Assembly (NCBI GenBank): GCA_027016675.1
Contig: JALUSH010000061.1
Coordinates: 1-5,310, forward strand
Direction: 5' to 3'
Length of the DNA stretch: 5,310 bases
Source of the DNA: Thermodesulfovibrio sp.
Lineage (GTDB): Bacteria > Nitrospirota > Thermodesulfovibrionia > Thermodesulfovibrionales > JdFR-85
Shown piece after piece: positions 1-4,640 of the stretch. Position 1 is the stretch's first letter. Each line of letters starts with the position of its first letter. A model generated the notes under the pieces. That model had not been told where the DNA came from and did no database searches. It saw nothing but the letters and a program-made list of their open reading frames with translations. A program made the translations under genes and the position numbers.

Positions 1-251
1 CCCAGCTCTGTACACCGGACGGCGAGGCATTCTGGTTATCAATTGCAAAGGACGGGCAGAAGTATGTCGTAGGAGCCTGTGATCCAAGGATGCAGTGGAG
101 ACTCTTTAAGCCTGCCTTTGACAAGGCAGGAGTGGATGTTAAAAAGGCTCTCTACGGGTTTGATGCAAGGATGCAATCTGCAGAGAGTGTCATCGAAAAG
201 GCAAGGATAGCTATCAACAAGGCTAATGAAGACATCAAAGCTGGAAAATAA
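1..251 (+). CDS. C-terminal part of an HdrA-like cysteine domain protein (5' end outside window)
   Basis: This is an open frame of 82 codons read from base 3 and ending at TAA 249-251; the start lies upstream of the window. Seen: an 'LCTPDG' segment at the left edge and, about 20 residues on, 'YVVGACDPRMQWRLF' followed by 'AFDKAGVD', then a charged helical tail (MQSAESVIEKARIAI). Family knowledge: the N-terminal domain of HdrA has an LC..G segment, then a hydrophobic strand ending in a conserved CSPR motif and an F...(E)AGL helix; the order and spacing match here, with CDPRM in place of CSPR. The protein stops soon after this motif, so it is probably a small stand-alone HdrA-like redox or Fe-S partner and not a full flavoprotein HdrA. 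It lies 19 nt upstream of the first thioredoxin-like gene, so it is likely in the same operon. The family assignment is tentative; coding status is well supported by the unbroken frame. Confidence 0.6.
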   Translation, partial: QLCTPDGEAFWLSIAKDGQKYVVGACDPRMQWRLFKPAFDKAGVDVKKALYGFDARMQSAESVIEKARIAINKANEDIKAGK

Positions 252-270
252 TACCATTCAGGAGGTGAAT

Positions 271-540
271 ATGAGTGAAGTAAAAGTTGAGATTATCGGT
301 TCTGAACCACCATGTGCAGGATGTGCACTTGTAGGAAAAAGGGCACATCAGGCTGCAAAGAAGTTTGGCGGAAAGGTAGTGGTGGAAGAATATGGCATAT
401 CTGATGAAAGGGCTGAGAAGTATAATCCAATTAAGACAGTCCCACAGGTATTCATAAACGGTGAGCGTTTCGTCGCAAAGGGTAAACCCACTGTGGCACA
501 ACTGGAAGAAGCATTCAAAAAAGCATTAGGAGGTAAATAA
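271..540 (+). CDS. Small thioredoxin/glutaredoxin-fold protein with CAGC active site
   Basis: An 89-residue cytoplasmic protein without signal peptide. Seen: strand EVKVEIIGS, then PPC15-A-G-C18 at the start of the first helix, and T56-V-P58-Q-V-F-I-N-G, the cis-proline loop and strand typical of the thioredoxin fold, ending in a helix (QLEEAFKKAL). Likely role: thiol-disulfide exchange with a neighbouring protein; the CxxC could also bind a soft metal. The start at 271 is chosen because AGGAGGTGAAT stands just upstream; an in-frame ATG at 226 would overlap the preceding gene and has no such site. The stop overlaps the next start by one base (TAATG), and the last codons (GGA GGT) are themselves the next gene's ribosome binding site, so the two are translationally coupled. 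Fold assignment is secure; substrate is unknown. Confidence 0.88.
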   Translation: MSEVKVEIIGSEPPCAGCALVGKRAHQAAKKFGGKVVVEEYGISDERAEKYNPIKTVPQVFINGERFVAKGKPTVAQLEEAFKKALGGK

Positions 541-842
541 TGGTAGAACTTAACTGGGATGAGATTGAAGACAAGAGTATAACAATAGAGGCAATAACTG
601 CAAATCCGCCCTGTGTGGGGTGTCTTGAATTAATAAAGGTTGTAGCAGAGTTAGGCCTTGAACATGGAGACAAATTAAACATCATTAATTATGTTGGAAA
701 GATGGGAGAGGAAGCATTTAAAAAATACGGAATAACCGCTGTCCCTGCAGTGGTAGTCAATGATACCGTCAGAATAATGGGAGTTGCTCCAAGCAAAGAG
801 ACCATGATAATGGCAATAGGTGAGGCATGTGGGCAGCTTTAA
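540..842 (+). CDS. Thioredoxin_3/MTH895-like small redox protein with CVGC site
   Basis: A 100-residue cytoplasmic protein. Seen: NPPC25-V-G-C28, a following helix (LELIKVVAELGL), then KKYGITAVP69-AVVVNDTVRIMG and a C-terminal helix after PSKETM. The block 'GITAVPAVVVN...RIMGVAPSKE' closely follows the pattern of the archaeal/bacterial redox-active disulfide proteins of the MTH895 type (Thioredoxin_3), which exchange disulfides and are often found near ars genes and permeases. It shares the PPCxGC motif with the preceding gene but is otherwise divergent, so the pair probably arose by old duplication or takes part in a disulfide relay. The gene begins at the last base of the upstream stop codon, with AGGAGG at 528-533. 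Partners cannot be read from the sequence. Confidence 0.88.
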   Translation: MVELNWDEIEDKSITIEAITANPPCVGCLELIKVVAELGLEHGDKLNIINYVGKMGEEAFKKYGITAVPAVVVNDTVRIMGVAPSKETMIMAIGEACGQL

Positions 843-860
843 TACGGAGGTGAGATAAGA

Positions 861-1238
861 ATGTCAGAAAGAGTAAAGGTAAAACTTGTGAGGACAGCGG
901 GTTGCCCGGGAGGTAATATTGCATTATCCCGGTTTAAGGAGGCATCTTCCGGATTAGAAGATTATATCGACTTTGAAGATATCGTGATTGATGATGACGA
1001 TGAAGATACTGCTGAGAAAGAAAAACTTTACGGTAGCCCTACCTTCCTGATAAACGGGATTGACCCATTCTGGGACGGTGAGGAGGGCGAGGAGCAGGAG
1101 ATTGCCCTCGGCTGCAGACCTTATATTAACTACATTTTTGTTGAGGGGAAAAGGAAAAGGAAGATAGAAAAATCTCCTACGGTCGATATGCTCCGGGAAG
1201 CCCTTGAAAAAGCAATTAAAGAAGGAGGTGACGTATGA
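861..1238 (+). CDS. Thioredoxin-fold protein with CPGG motif and GSPTFLING-DPF signature
   Basis: A 125-residue cytoplasmic protein. Seen: strand VKLVRTAG then C15-P-G-G, so only one cysteine at the usual CxxC place; an acidic run (DDDDED, residues 44-49); Y57-G-S-P60-T-F-L-I-N-G-I-D-P-F, the cis-Pro strand; L83-G-C85-R-P-Y; and a terminal helix after SPTVDML. Family knowledge: 'GSPT-hydrophobic-DG-DPF ... L.CR.Y ... PS...L..AL' is the pattern of a group of thioredoxin-like proteins often annotated as thioredoxin family or alkylmercury-lyase-related; the match is from memory. C15 and C85 could form the working thiol pair, unlike the two upstream CxxC proteins. The start at 861 follows GGAGGTGA. 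The 3' end overlaps the ferredoxin start by 4 bases (ATGA), and its GGAGGTGA codons serve that gene as ribosome binding site. Confidence 0.82.
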   Translation: MSERVKVKLVRTAGCPGGNIALSRFKEASSGLEDYIDFEDIVIDDDDEDTAEKEKLYGSPTFLINGIDPFWDGEEGEEQEIALGCRPYINYIFVEGKRKRKIEKSPTVDMLREALEKAIKEGGDV

Positions 1239-1552
1239 GTGTTGACTGGTTTCCGACGGTTGATGAAGAGAAATGTACTGGCTGCAAAATATGCCTTGAT
1301 TTCTGCATAAACAATGTCTACGAGTTCAGACCCTTAAAAGAAGGAAGTAAAAAGGGCAAGGTCTACGTGGTAAACCCTGAGGGGTGTATCAGGAGGTGTG
1401 CTGCCTGTATGAAACTCTGTCCAACAAAGGCGATAACTTTTCCTGATCCAAAAACCCTTGGCCAGAGAACAGGCAAGATATCAGATAAAAAAGATGCTTA
1501 TCTAAAAAATGTAGATAAGGAAAAAGCTAAGGCAATACAGAAACAAACATAA
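1235..1552 (+). CDS. Two-cluster 4Fe-4S ferredoxin-like protein
   Basis: A 105-residue cytoplasmic electron carrier. Seen: WFPTVDEEKC14-TGC17-KIC20-LDFC24 for one [4Fe-4S] cluster, then VVNPEGC51-IRRC55-AAC58-MKLC62-P for a second. The first set is CxxCxxCxxxC but lacks the usual Pro after the last Cys (C24-I). The second has CxxxCxxCxxxCP, one residue wider at its first gap than the classic motif; I recall the same spacing in ferredoxins that begin 'W.P.VD.EKCTGC' and have 'NP..C..GC..C...CP.GAI.FP' later, so it is probably normal for this group. A Lys-rich tail of about 35 residues follows the second cluster. The four-base overlap with the upstream gene implies coupled synthesis and a likely partnership, passing electrons to or from the thiol proteins. 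Direction of flow is unknown. Confidence 0.9.
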   Translation: MSVDWFPTVDEEKCTGCKICLDFCINNVYEFRPLKEGSKKGKVYVVNPEGCIRRCAACMKLCPTKAITFPDPKTLGQRTGKISDKKDAYLKNVDKEKAKAIQKQT

Positions 1553-1568
1553 CTAATGGAGGTAAGCT

Positions 1569-1733
1569 ATGGGGATGATGGATACCATGTCCATGAAGAT
1601 GATCGATGGATATGATGAAGAGGATATAGTAGGTCTTATGGAGGATATGCATACGACATTAGTAGAAGCAATATCCGACAAGTGGAAGCAAGAGATTCTG
1701 GATTCAATAAAGAGATCTTCAACTCAGGGATAA
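1569..1733 (+). CDS. Methionine-rich small protein, 54 aa
   Basis: A short gene of 54 codons. Its start at 1569 is supported by GGAGGT at 1558-1563, five bases upstream, 16 nt after the ferredoxin stop. Seen: the N-terminus reads MGMMDTMSMKM, then an acidic stretch (YDEED), a helix with more Met (LMEDMHTTLVEAI) and a charged tail (KWKQEILDSIKR). Eight of 54 residues are Met; there is no Cys, signal peptide or membrane segment. The MGMMDxM start is shared with the next gene, so the two are probably related. The TAA stop lies inside the left arm of a palindromic hairpin. I do not recognise a family. A soft-metal-binding or Met-faced helical role is only a guess. Confidence 0.7.
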   Translation: MGMMDTMSMKMIDGYDEEDIVGLMEDMHTTLVEAISDKWKQEILDSIKRSSTQG

Positions 1734-1756
1734 TCACAGTGATTATCCCTATTTTT
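1726..1756 (+). terminator. Palindromic hairpin with T tract; candidate intrinsic terminator or operator
   Basis: A perfect DNA palindrome: AGGGATAATCAC (1726-1737) and its reverse complement GTGATTATCCCT (1739-1750) around one central base. As RNA it gives an 11-bp stem with a CAG loop, followed by A and five T (1752-1756). It contains the TAA stop of the preceding small gene. The T tract favours partial or full termination, separating the thiol/ferredoxin genes from the Met-rich and membrane genes. The full two-fold symmetry also suits a dimeric DNA-binding protein. Confidence 0.65.
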
Positions 1757-1783
1757 ATGGGTAAAATTAATCTTAATATACAT
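1752..1783 (+). promoter_or_regulatory. Weak candidate promoter for the second half of the cluster
   Basis: The AT-rich stretch between the hairpin and the next gene holds TAATAT (1774-1779) and the overlapping TATACAT (1777-1783), both acceptable -10 elements. The matching -35 region is only T-rich (around 1752-1759), a poor match to TTGACA. A promoter is expected here if the hairpin terminates transcription, but the sequence alone supports it weakly. Confidence 0.22.
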
Positions 1784-1808
1784 CTTTTAAAAATTAAGGA
1801 GGCCGATC

Positions 1809-1976
1809 ATGGGAATGATGGACAGGATGATGGATACCCAACTTAAGAAGATGACCTCAAAGGATAAGATCGCCATGATGACCAGAATGCACAATTACAT
1901 GGTCAGCAAACTGAGCCCTGATACCAGAGTTAAGGTCTTCAAGGATCTGGTTAAGGGACTGAAAGGAGGCAAGTAA
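1809..1976 (+). CDS. Methionine-rich small protein, 55 aa
   Basis: A 55-codon gene; the start at 1809 has AAGGAGG at 1796-1802. Seen: MGMMDRMMDTQLKKMTSKDK followed by IAMMTRMHNYMV, then a Met-free basic half (SPDTRVKVFKDLVKGLK) ending in GGK. Ten of the first 31 residues are Met, spaced about i, i+3/i+4, i+7, so they would line one face of a helix. There is no Cys, signal peptide or membrane segment. The start resembles that of the 54-aa gene upstream (a 13-base stretch GATGATGGATACC occurs in both), and the general style continues in the next gene, so the three look like a paralogous set. The terminal GGK codons carry the next gene's ribosome binding site. Function unknown. Confidence 0.75.
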   Translation: MGMMDRMMDTQLKKMTSKDKIAMMTRMHNYMVSKLSPDTRVKVFKDLVKGLKGGK

Positions 1977-1978
1977 AG

Positions 1979-2185
1979 ATGGGCTTTATGGGAAAGATGA
2001 AGGACAAGATGATGGATAAGATGCTGAACATGCCAAAGGAGAAGCAGATACAGATGATGCGGGATATGACTGCAATGCTCCTTGATGGCCTGTCAGAGGA
2101 TGAAAGAGCAGGTTTCTTGAACACCATAACACTCGATATGGCCAGGGAACTGCCTGCAGACAAGGTGAAGGAGATCTTAGGGTGA
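1979..2185 (+). CDS. Methionine-rich small protein, 68 aa
   Basis: A 68-codon gene starting two bases after the preceding stop, with AGGAGG at 1964-1969. Seen: MGFMGKMKDKMMDKMLNM, then KEKQIQMMRDMTAMLLDGLSEDERAGFLNTITLDMAREL and a final KVKEIL helix. Twelve residues are Met, eleven of them in the first 33, mostly at i/i+3/i+4 intervals. The second half, 'LLDGLSEDERAGFLNTI', resembles 'KL(S)PDTRVKVFKDLV' of the gene before it in layout (short turn, charged helix), supporting relationship. Met-rich 'MMDKMM' proteins with a K-E-x-x-x-M-M repeat style are found in some Geobacter-like and Nitrospirota genomes as uncharacterised ORFs; this is recollection only. Soluble and probably fully helical. 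Function unknown. Confidence 0.8.
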   Translation: MGFMGKMKDKMMDKMLNMPKEKQIQMMRDMTAMLLDGLSEDERAGFLNTITLDMARELPADKVKEILG

Positions 2186-2195
2186 TTTTATCACC
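2181..2195 (+). other. Short hairpin after the third Met-rich gene
   Basis: GGTGAT (2181-2186), TTT loop, ATCACC (2190-2195): a perfect 6-bp stem overlapping the TGA stop. No T tract follows, so it is more likely an mRNA-stabilising or processing hairpin, or chance, than a terminator. Confidence 0.3.
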
Positions 2196-2223
2196 TTGAT
2201 TAAATAAAAGGGAGGCAAATTCT

Positions 2224-2586
2224 ATGGCAAGGAATTATCACATTTCAGGAGTGATTACTATTGCACTGATAGTGCTTCTTACAGGTGTTTTGTTCGTCTC
2301 CATAACATATTCAGATGATACATCGCTCCTTGCAAAGGGGAAAAAATTATTCGAATGGAAGGCACCTAATGGAAGGAGCTGTGTGGGATGTCATGAAAAT
2401 GGGAAGCTTCTTGAAAAGACTGGCAAGAAAAAATACTGGACACTGATGGGAGTAAAATTCAGGAGGATAGAGGATGTCATAAACATGTGCAGGGAAAACC
2501 CTATGGGGCTTAATTCATCAAAACTTGCGCCAGGTTCAGAGGAAATGGAAGCGCTGAAGGCGTACGTTTTCTCTTTTACAAAATAA
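2224..2586 (+). CDS. Membrane-anchored monohaem cytochrome c
   Basis: A 120-residue protein. Seen: a hydrophobic N-terminal segment (residues about 8-29, GVITIALIVLLTGVLFVSI) acting as uncleaved anchor or signal, then LAKGKKLFEW and the haem-binding C53-V-G-C56-H57. After this come 'RRIEDVINMC89-RENPM94-G' and 'SEEMEALKAYVFSF', the usual end of small class I cytochromes in which a late Met is the second iron ligand; M94 is the best candidate, M88 the alternative. Cys89 is additional. Likely role: periplasmic one-electron transfer at the cytoplasmic membrane. The start has GGGAGG at 2210-2215. It sits between the Met-rich small proteins and a Met-rich membrane protein, so it is the likely redox link between the cytoplasmic thiol/Fe-S genes and the envelope; that link is inferred. 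Confidence 0.88.
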   Translation: MARNYHISGVITIALIVLLTGVLFVSITYSDDTSLLAKGKKLFEWKAPNGRSCVGCHENGKLLEKTGKKKYWTLMGVKFRRIEDVINMCRENPMGLNSSKLAPGSEEMEALKAYVFSFTK

Positions 2587-2614
2587 TTTCGAAACAAACA
2601 CCGGGAGGAGAGTA

Positions 2615-3103
2615 ATGAGATTGACATCATGGCTGATACTGATTATGGGTGTCTTATTGATCATTATGCCTTTGGGGATGGGGATGCTCTCAAAGGCAAC
2701 TGATGGTGCTGCAATGATGAAGGATTTTGACAAGGCGGGGTTGATGACAGAGGAAAACGTCCAGAAAATGGAAGGCTATATAAACATATTCAAGTCCATG
2801 ATTCCAGGGATGAAGATAATGGCACCAACCATGAGCAATATGCTTTCCATGATGGAAAAGACCCAATCGCCTGAAGAACTCAAAAAAGACCCTTCAGCCA
2901 TTATGCTGAAGGCCATGAAAGACCCATCAAAGATGGAAACGATGGTGAAGGACTTTGATGGACAGGTAGCGATAATGAAGGCAAATGTGGGGAGGTTCAA
3001 CAGGGTAAAGGACATACCCATGGCCCTGATGCCCTGGATGTTTATAGGAACAGGTGTATTCCTCGTTGTATTGTCTCTGATTCAGCTTCGCAGCAGAAAA
3101 TGA
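2615..3103 (+). CDS. Met-rich protein with N- and C-terminal membrane segments
   Basis: A 162-residue protein of unknown function. Seen: membrane segment 1 at about residues 5-25 (WLILIMGVLLIIMPLGMGML), a central domain of about 110 residues, and membrane segment 2 at about 136-157 (MFIGTGVFLVVLSLIQL) ending in RSRK. The basic C-terminal tail suggests that both ends are cytoplasmic with the central domain outside in the periplasm. The central domain is predicted helical and contains many Met (AMMKDF, SMIPGMKIMAPTM, NMLSMMEK, IMLKAMK, KMETMVKDF); 24 of 162 residues in the whole protein are Met, and there is no Cys. The start at 2615 follows GGGAGGAG. It follows the cytochrome gene by 28 nt and precedes the outer membrane protein, so a role in envelope metal or hydrophobic-substrate handling is plausible but unproven. 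Confidence 0.82.
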   Translation: MRLTSWLILIMGVLLIIMPLGMGMLSKATDGAAMMKDFDKAGLMTEENVQKMEGYINIFKSMIPGMKIMAPTMSNMLSMMEKTQSPEELKKDPSAIMLKAMKDPSKMETMVKDFDGQVAIMKANVGRFNRVKDIPMALMPWMFIGTGVFLVVLSLIQLRSRK

Positions 3104-3174
3104 GAAGGTTAGATGGCTTCGCATCAGGCAGCTGAAGAGCTGTGTAAAATATTAAAAAGGGAGGTTATTAAATA

Positions 3175-4539
3175 ATGAAGACAAGAATATTTTTGGTTCT
3201 TGCTGCAACTTTTTTCTTGATATGGAGTGTTGCAATATCTGAGGCCAACAATGGAATGGAAAACGTTTCCTATGGTGCAAAAAGTGCTGGAAGGGGTGGC
3301 ACTGCGGTTGCGGTTGGTGATGACACCACCGCCATGAATGTCAACCCAGCTACGATCTCAAAGATTGACGGCGGAAGGGTAGATATGAATCTGGAGATGA
3401 TGTTCCCATTCTTTTCATTTGAAAACAAAGATGCTATGGGAACAGGCACATTGAATGATACCAATGGGCAGAAACCGATTTACTTAATACCATCTATGGG
3501 ATTTGCATACCACAAAAAAGACAGCAAATGGTCTTTTGGGATAGGCATGTTCAATGAAGGGGGAACTGGTACAGACTACGGTGTCCTTAAGGTTGACAAC
3601 CGCTTTCTGCAGATGCTGCCAGCAGGATCACCAGGGTTCTCAAATATAGAGTATTTCTCGAATTTCGGCTACATGAAACTCACACCAACCGTTGCATACA
3701 GCGTAACCGACAGGATATCCGTCGCTATATCACCAAATCTTGGATATGCCATGATGAGAATGAAGATGCCTTTTTTCATGGACCAAAGTGAGGATGGCAT
3801 ACCCGATACACTCTTTGCAGCTGATATGAACGGAAAAGATAACTTTGTACCAAGCGCAAAGATAGGCGTCCTTTACAACTTCTATAACATGTATGGCTTC
3901 GGGATTGCCTACACAACACCTGCCGATATAAATTTAAAGGGCGATGCGGTTATGACTGCTCCGATAGCAGAAATGGGAGGGATGATTCCTGCTCAGGCAA
4001 GGATGACTGGCGATCTTGAGATGAAGATAGGATGGCCGCAGTCTGTGAAGGCAGGCATGTTCATGCGGATGAGTTTTCTCAAGGGAATGATGATGGCTCT
4101 TGATGTAGAATGGCTGAACTGGTCTGACTATTATGACTCCATACCTGTAAAGCTTACAAATGTAAAAATGAACGGAATGGCCCAGCCCGATCAGGAATTC
4201 AAGATGAATACCGGATGGGATGATCAGTGGGTATACAAGGTTGGTTTCGAATACCCCGCCACAGATAACCTCAAATTAAGAATGGGATATACCTATGGAA
4301 AAAACCCTGTCCCTTCTAAGGGTGCCCTTGCGATAATGAACCCCTTTGTTGAGCACCACATAACAGGTGGCCTTGGTTACGAAATAGGGGATAGTTTCGA
4401 ATTCAATATGGCAATGGTATATGGTTTTAACAAAGACGTTAAAGTTGGCAACAAGCATAATATAGGTCCTGATATGATGAACAGTACAACAGGAATGGAG
4501 TTTCTCTCCATGGCCATGATGGTATCTTACAAGTGGTAA
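3175..4539 (+). CDS. FadL/OmpP1/TodX-family outer membrane channel
   Basis: A 454-residue outer membrane beta-barrel, close to the usual family length. Seen: a signal peptide (KTR, then hydrophobic LVLAATFFLIWSVAI, cleavage likely after A24 in SEA-NN); an early segment at residues 32-60 with GAKSAGRGG, VGDDTTA and NVNPA, the N-terminal signature of FadL-type proteins; many alternating hydrophobic/aromatic strands (WSFGIGMF, YGFGIAYTTPADI, ALDVEWLNWSDY, KLRMGYTYGKNP); and a C-terminal strand MMVSYKW ending in an aromatic residue, as expected for BamA recognition. Family knowledge: FadL/TodX proteins admit hydrophobic molecules (fatty acids, aromatics, alkanes) by lateral diffusion. About 40 residues are Met, unusually many for a porin. 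The start at 3175 has AAGGGAGG upstream. It is the last gene before a strong terminator. The transported substrate is unknown. Confidence 0.9.
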   Translation: MKTRIFLVLAATFFLIWSVAISEANNGMENVSYGAKSAGRGGTAVAVGDDTTAMNVNPATISKIDGGRVDMNLEMMFPFFSFENKDAMGTGTLNDTNGQKPIYLIPSMGFAYHKKDSKWSFGIGMFNEGGTGTDYGVLKVDNRFLQMLPAGSPGFSNIEYFSNFGYMKLTPTVAYSVTDRISVAISPNLGYAMMRMKMPFFMDQSEDGIPDTLFAADMNGKDNFVPSAKIGVLYNFYNMYGFGIAYTTPADINLKGDAVMTAPIAEMGGMIPAQARMTGDLEMKIGWPQSVKAGMFMRMSFLKGMMMALDVEWLNWSDYYDSIPVKLTNVKMNGMAQPDQEFKMNTGWDDQWVYKVGFEYPATDNLKLRMGYTYGKNPVPSKGALAIMNPFVEHHITGGLGYEIGDSFEFNMAMVYGFNKDVKVGNKHNIGPDMMNSTTGMEFLSMAMMVSYKW

Positions 4540-4554
4540 GACCTAACCCTCTTT

Positions 4555-4597
4555 GAAAGCGAAGGGTGTTCTTTATACCCTTTGCTTTCGTTTTTTT
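4555..4597 (+). terminator. Intrinsic terminator after the FadL-type gene
   Basis: The left arm GAAAGCGAAGGGT (4555-4567) pairs with ACCCTTTGCTTTC (4577-4589) over 13 positions, one of them G-U, around a 9-base loop. The stem is followed by G and seven T (4591-4597). This is a textbook rho-independent terminator and marks the end of the main transcription unit. Confidence 0.92.
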
Positions 4598-4610
4598 GTT
4601 ATCATTCCTT

Positions 4611-4640
4611 AAAAGGAGATACAAGAAAAGGAGGTACAAG
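4611..4640 (+). repeat. Tandem 15-bp duplication of the ribosome binding site
   Basis: AAAAGGAGATACAAG (4611-4625) is followed directly by AAAAGGAGGTACAAG (4626-4640), differing at one base, and the ATG of the next gene begins at 4641. Each copy holds a GGAG core, so the gene has two stacked Shine-Dalgarno sequences; only the second is at normal spacing. Confidence 0.85.

Noticed and set aside
226..270. Upstream in-frame ATG that would extend the first thioredoxin-like protein by 15 residues
   Set aside because: It lies inside the end of the preceding gene, has no ribosome binding site, and adds a polar stretch foreign to the fold; AGGAGGTGAAT clearly serves ATG 271.
520..1976. C-terminal Gly-Gly endings (LGGK, EGGDV, LKGGK) on three small proteins, reminiscent of ubiquitin-like or sulfur-carrier tails
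   Set aside because: In each case the GGA GGN codons are the Shine-Dalgarno sequence of the next gene, and the proteins are thioredoxin-fold or Met-rich helices, not beta-grasp; no activating enzyme is present.
1569..2060. Repeated ATGATGGA-like words that could be read as a DNA repeat array
   Set aside because: Spacing is irregular and follows the codon frame of Met-Met-Asp motifs in three genes; it is protein-level repetition, not a CRISPR or tandem array.
3129..3142. CAGCT-GAAG-AGCTG inverted repeat between the membrane protein and porin genes
   Set aside because: A 5-bp stem without a T tract is within chance expectation and has no clear role.
4566..4640. GTG start adding a hydrophobic, then Arg/Lys-rich N-terminus to the 111-aa protein
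   Set aside because: The extension is the terminator stem, its T tract and the duplicated ribosome binding site read as codons (Phe run, repeated KRRYK); it is not a signal peptide.
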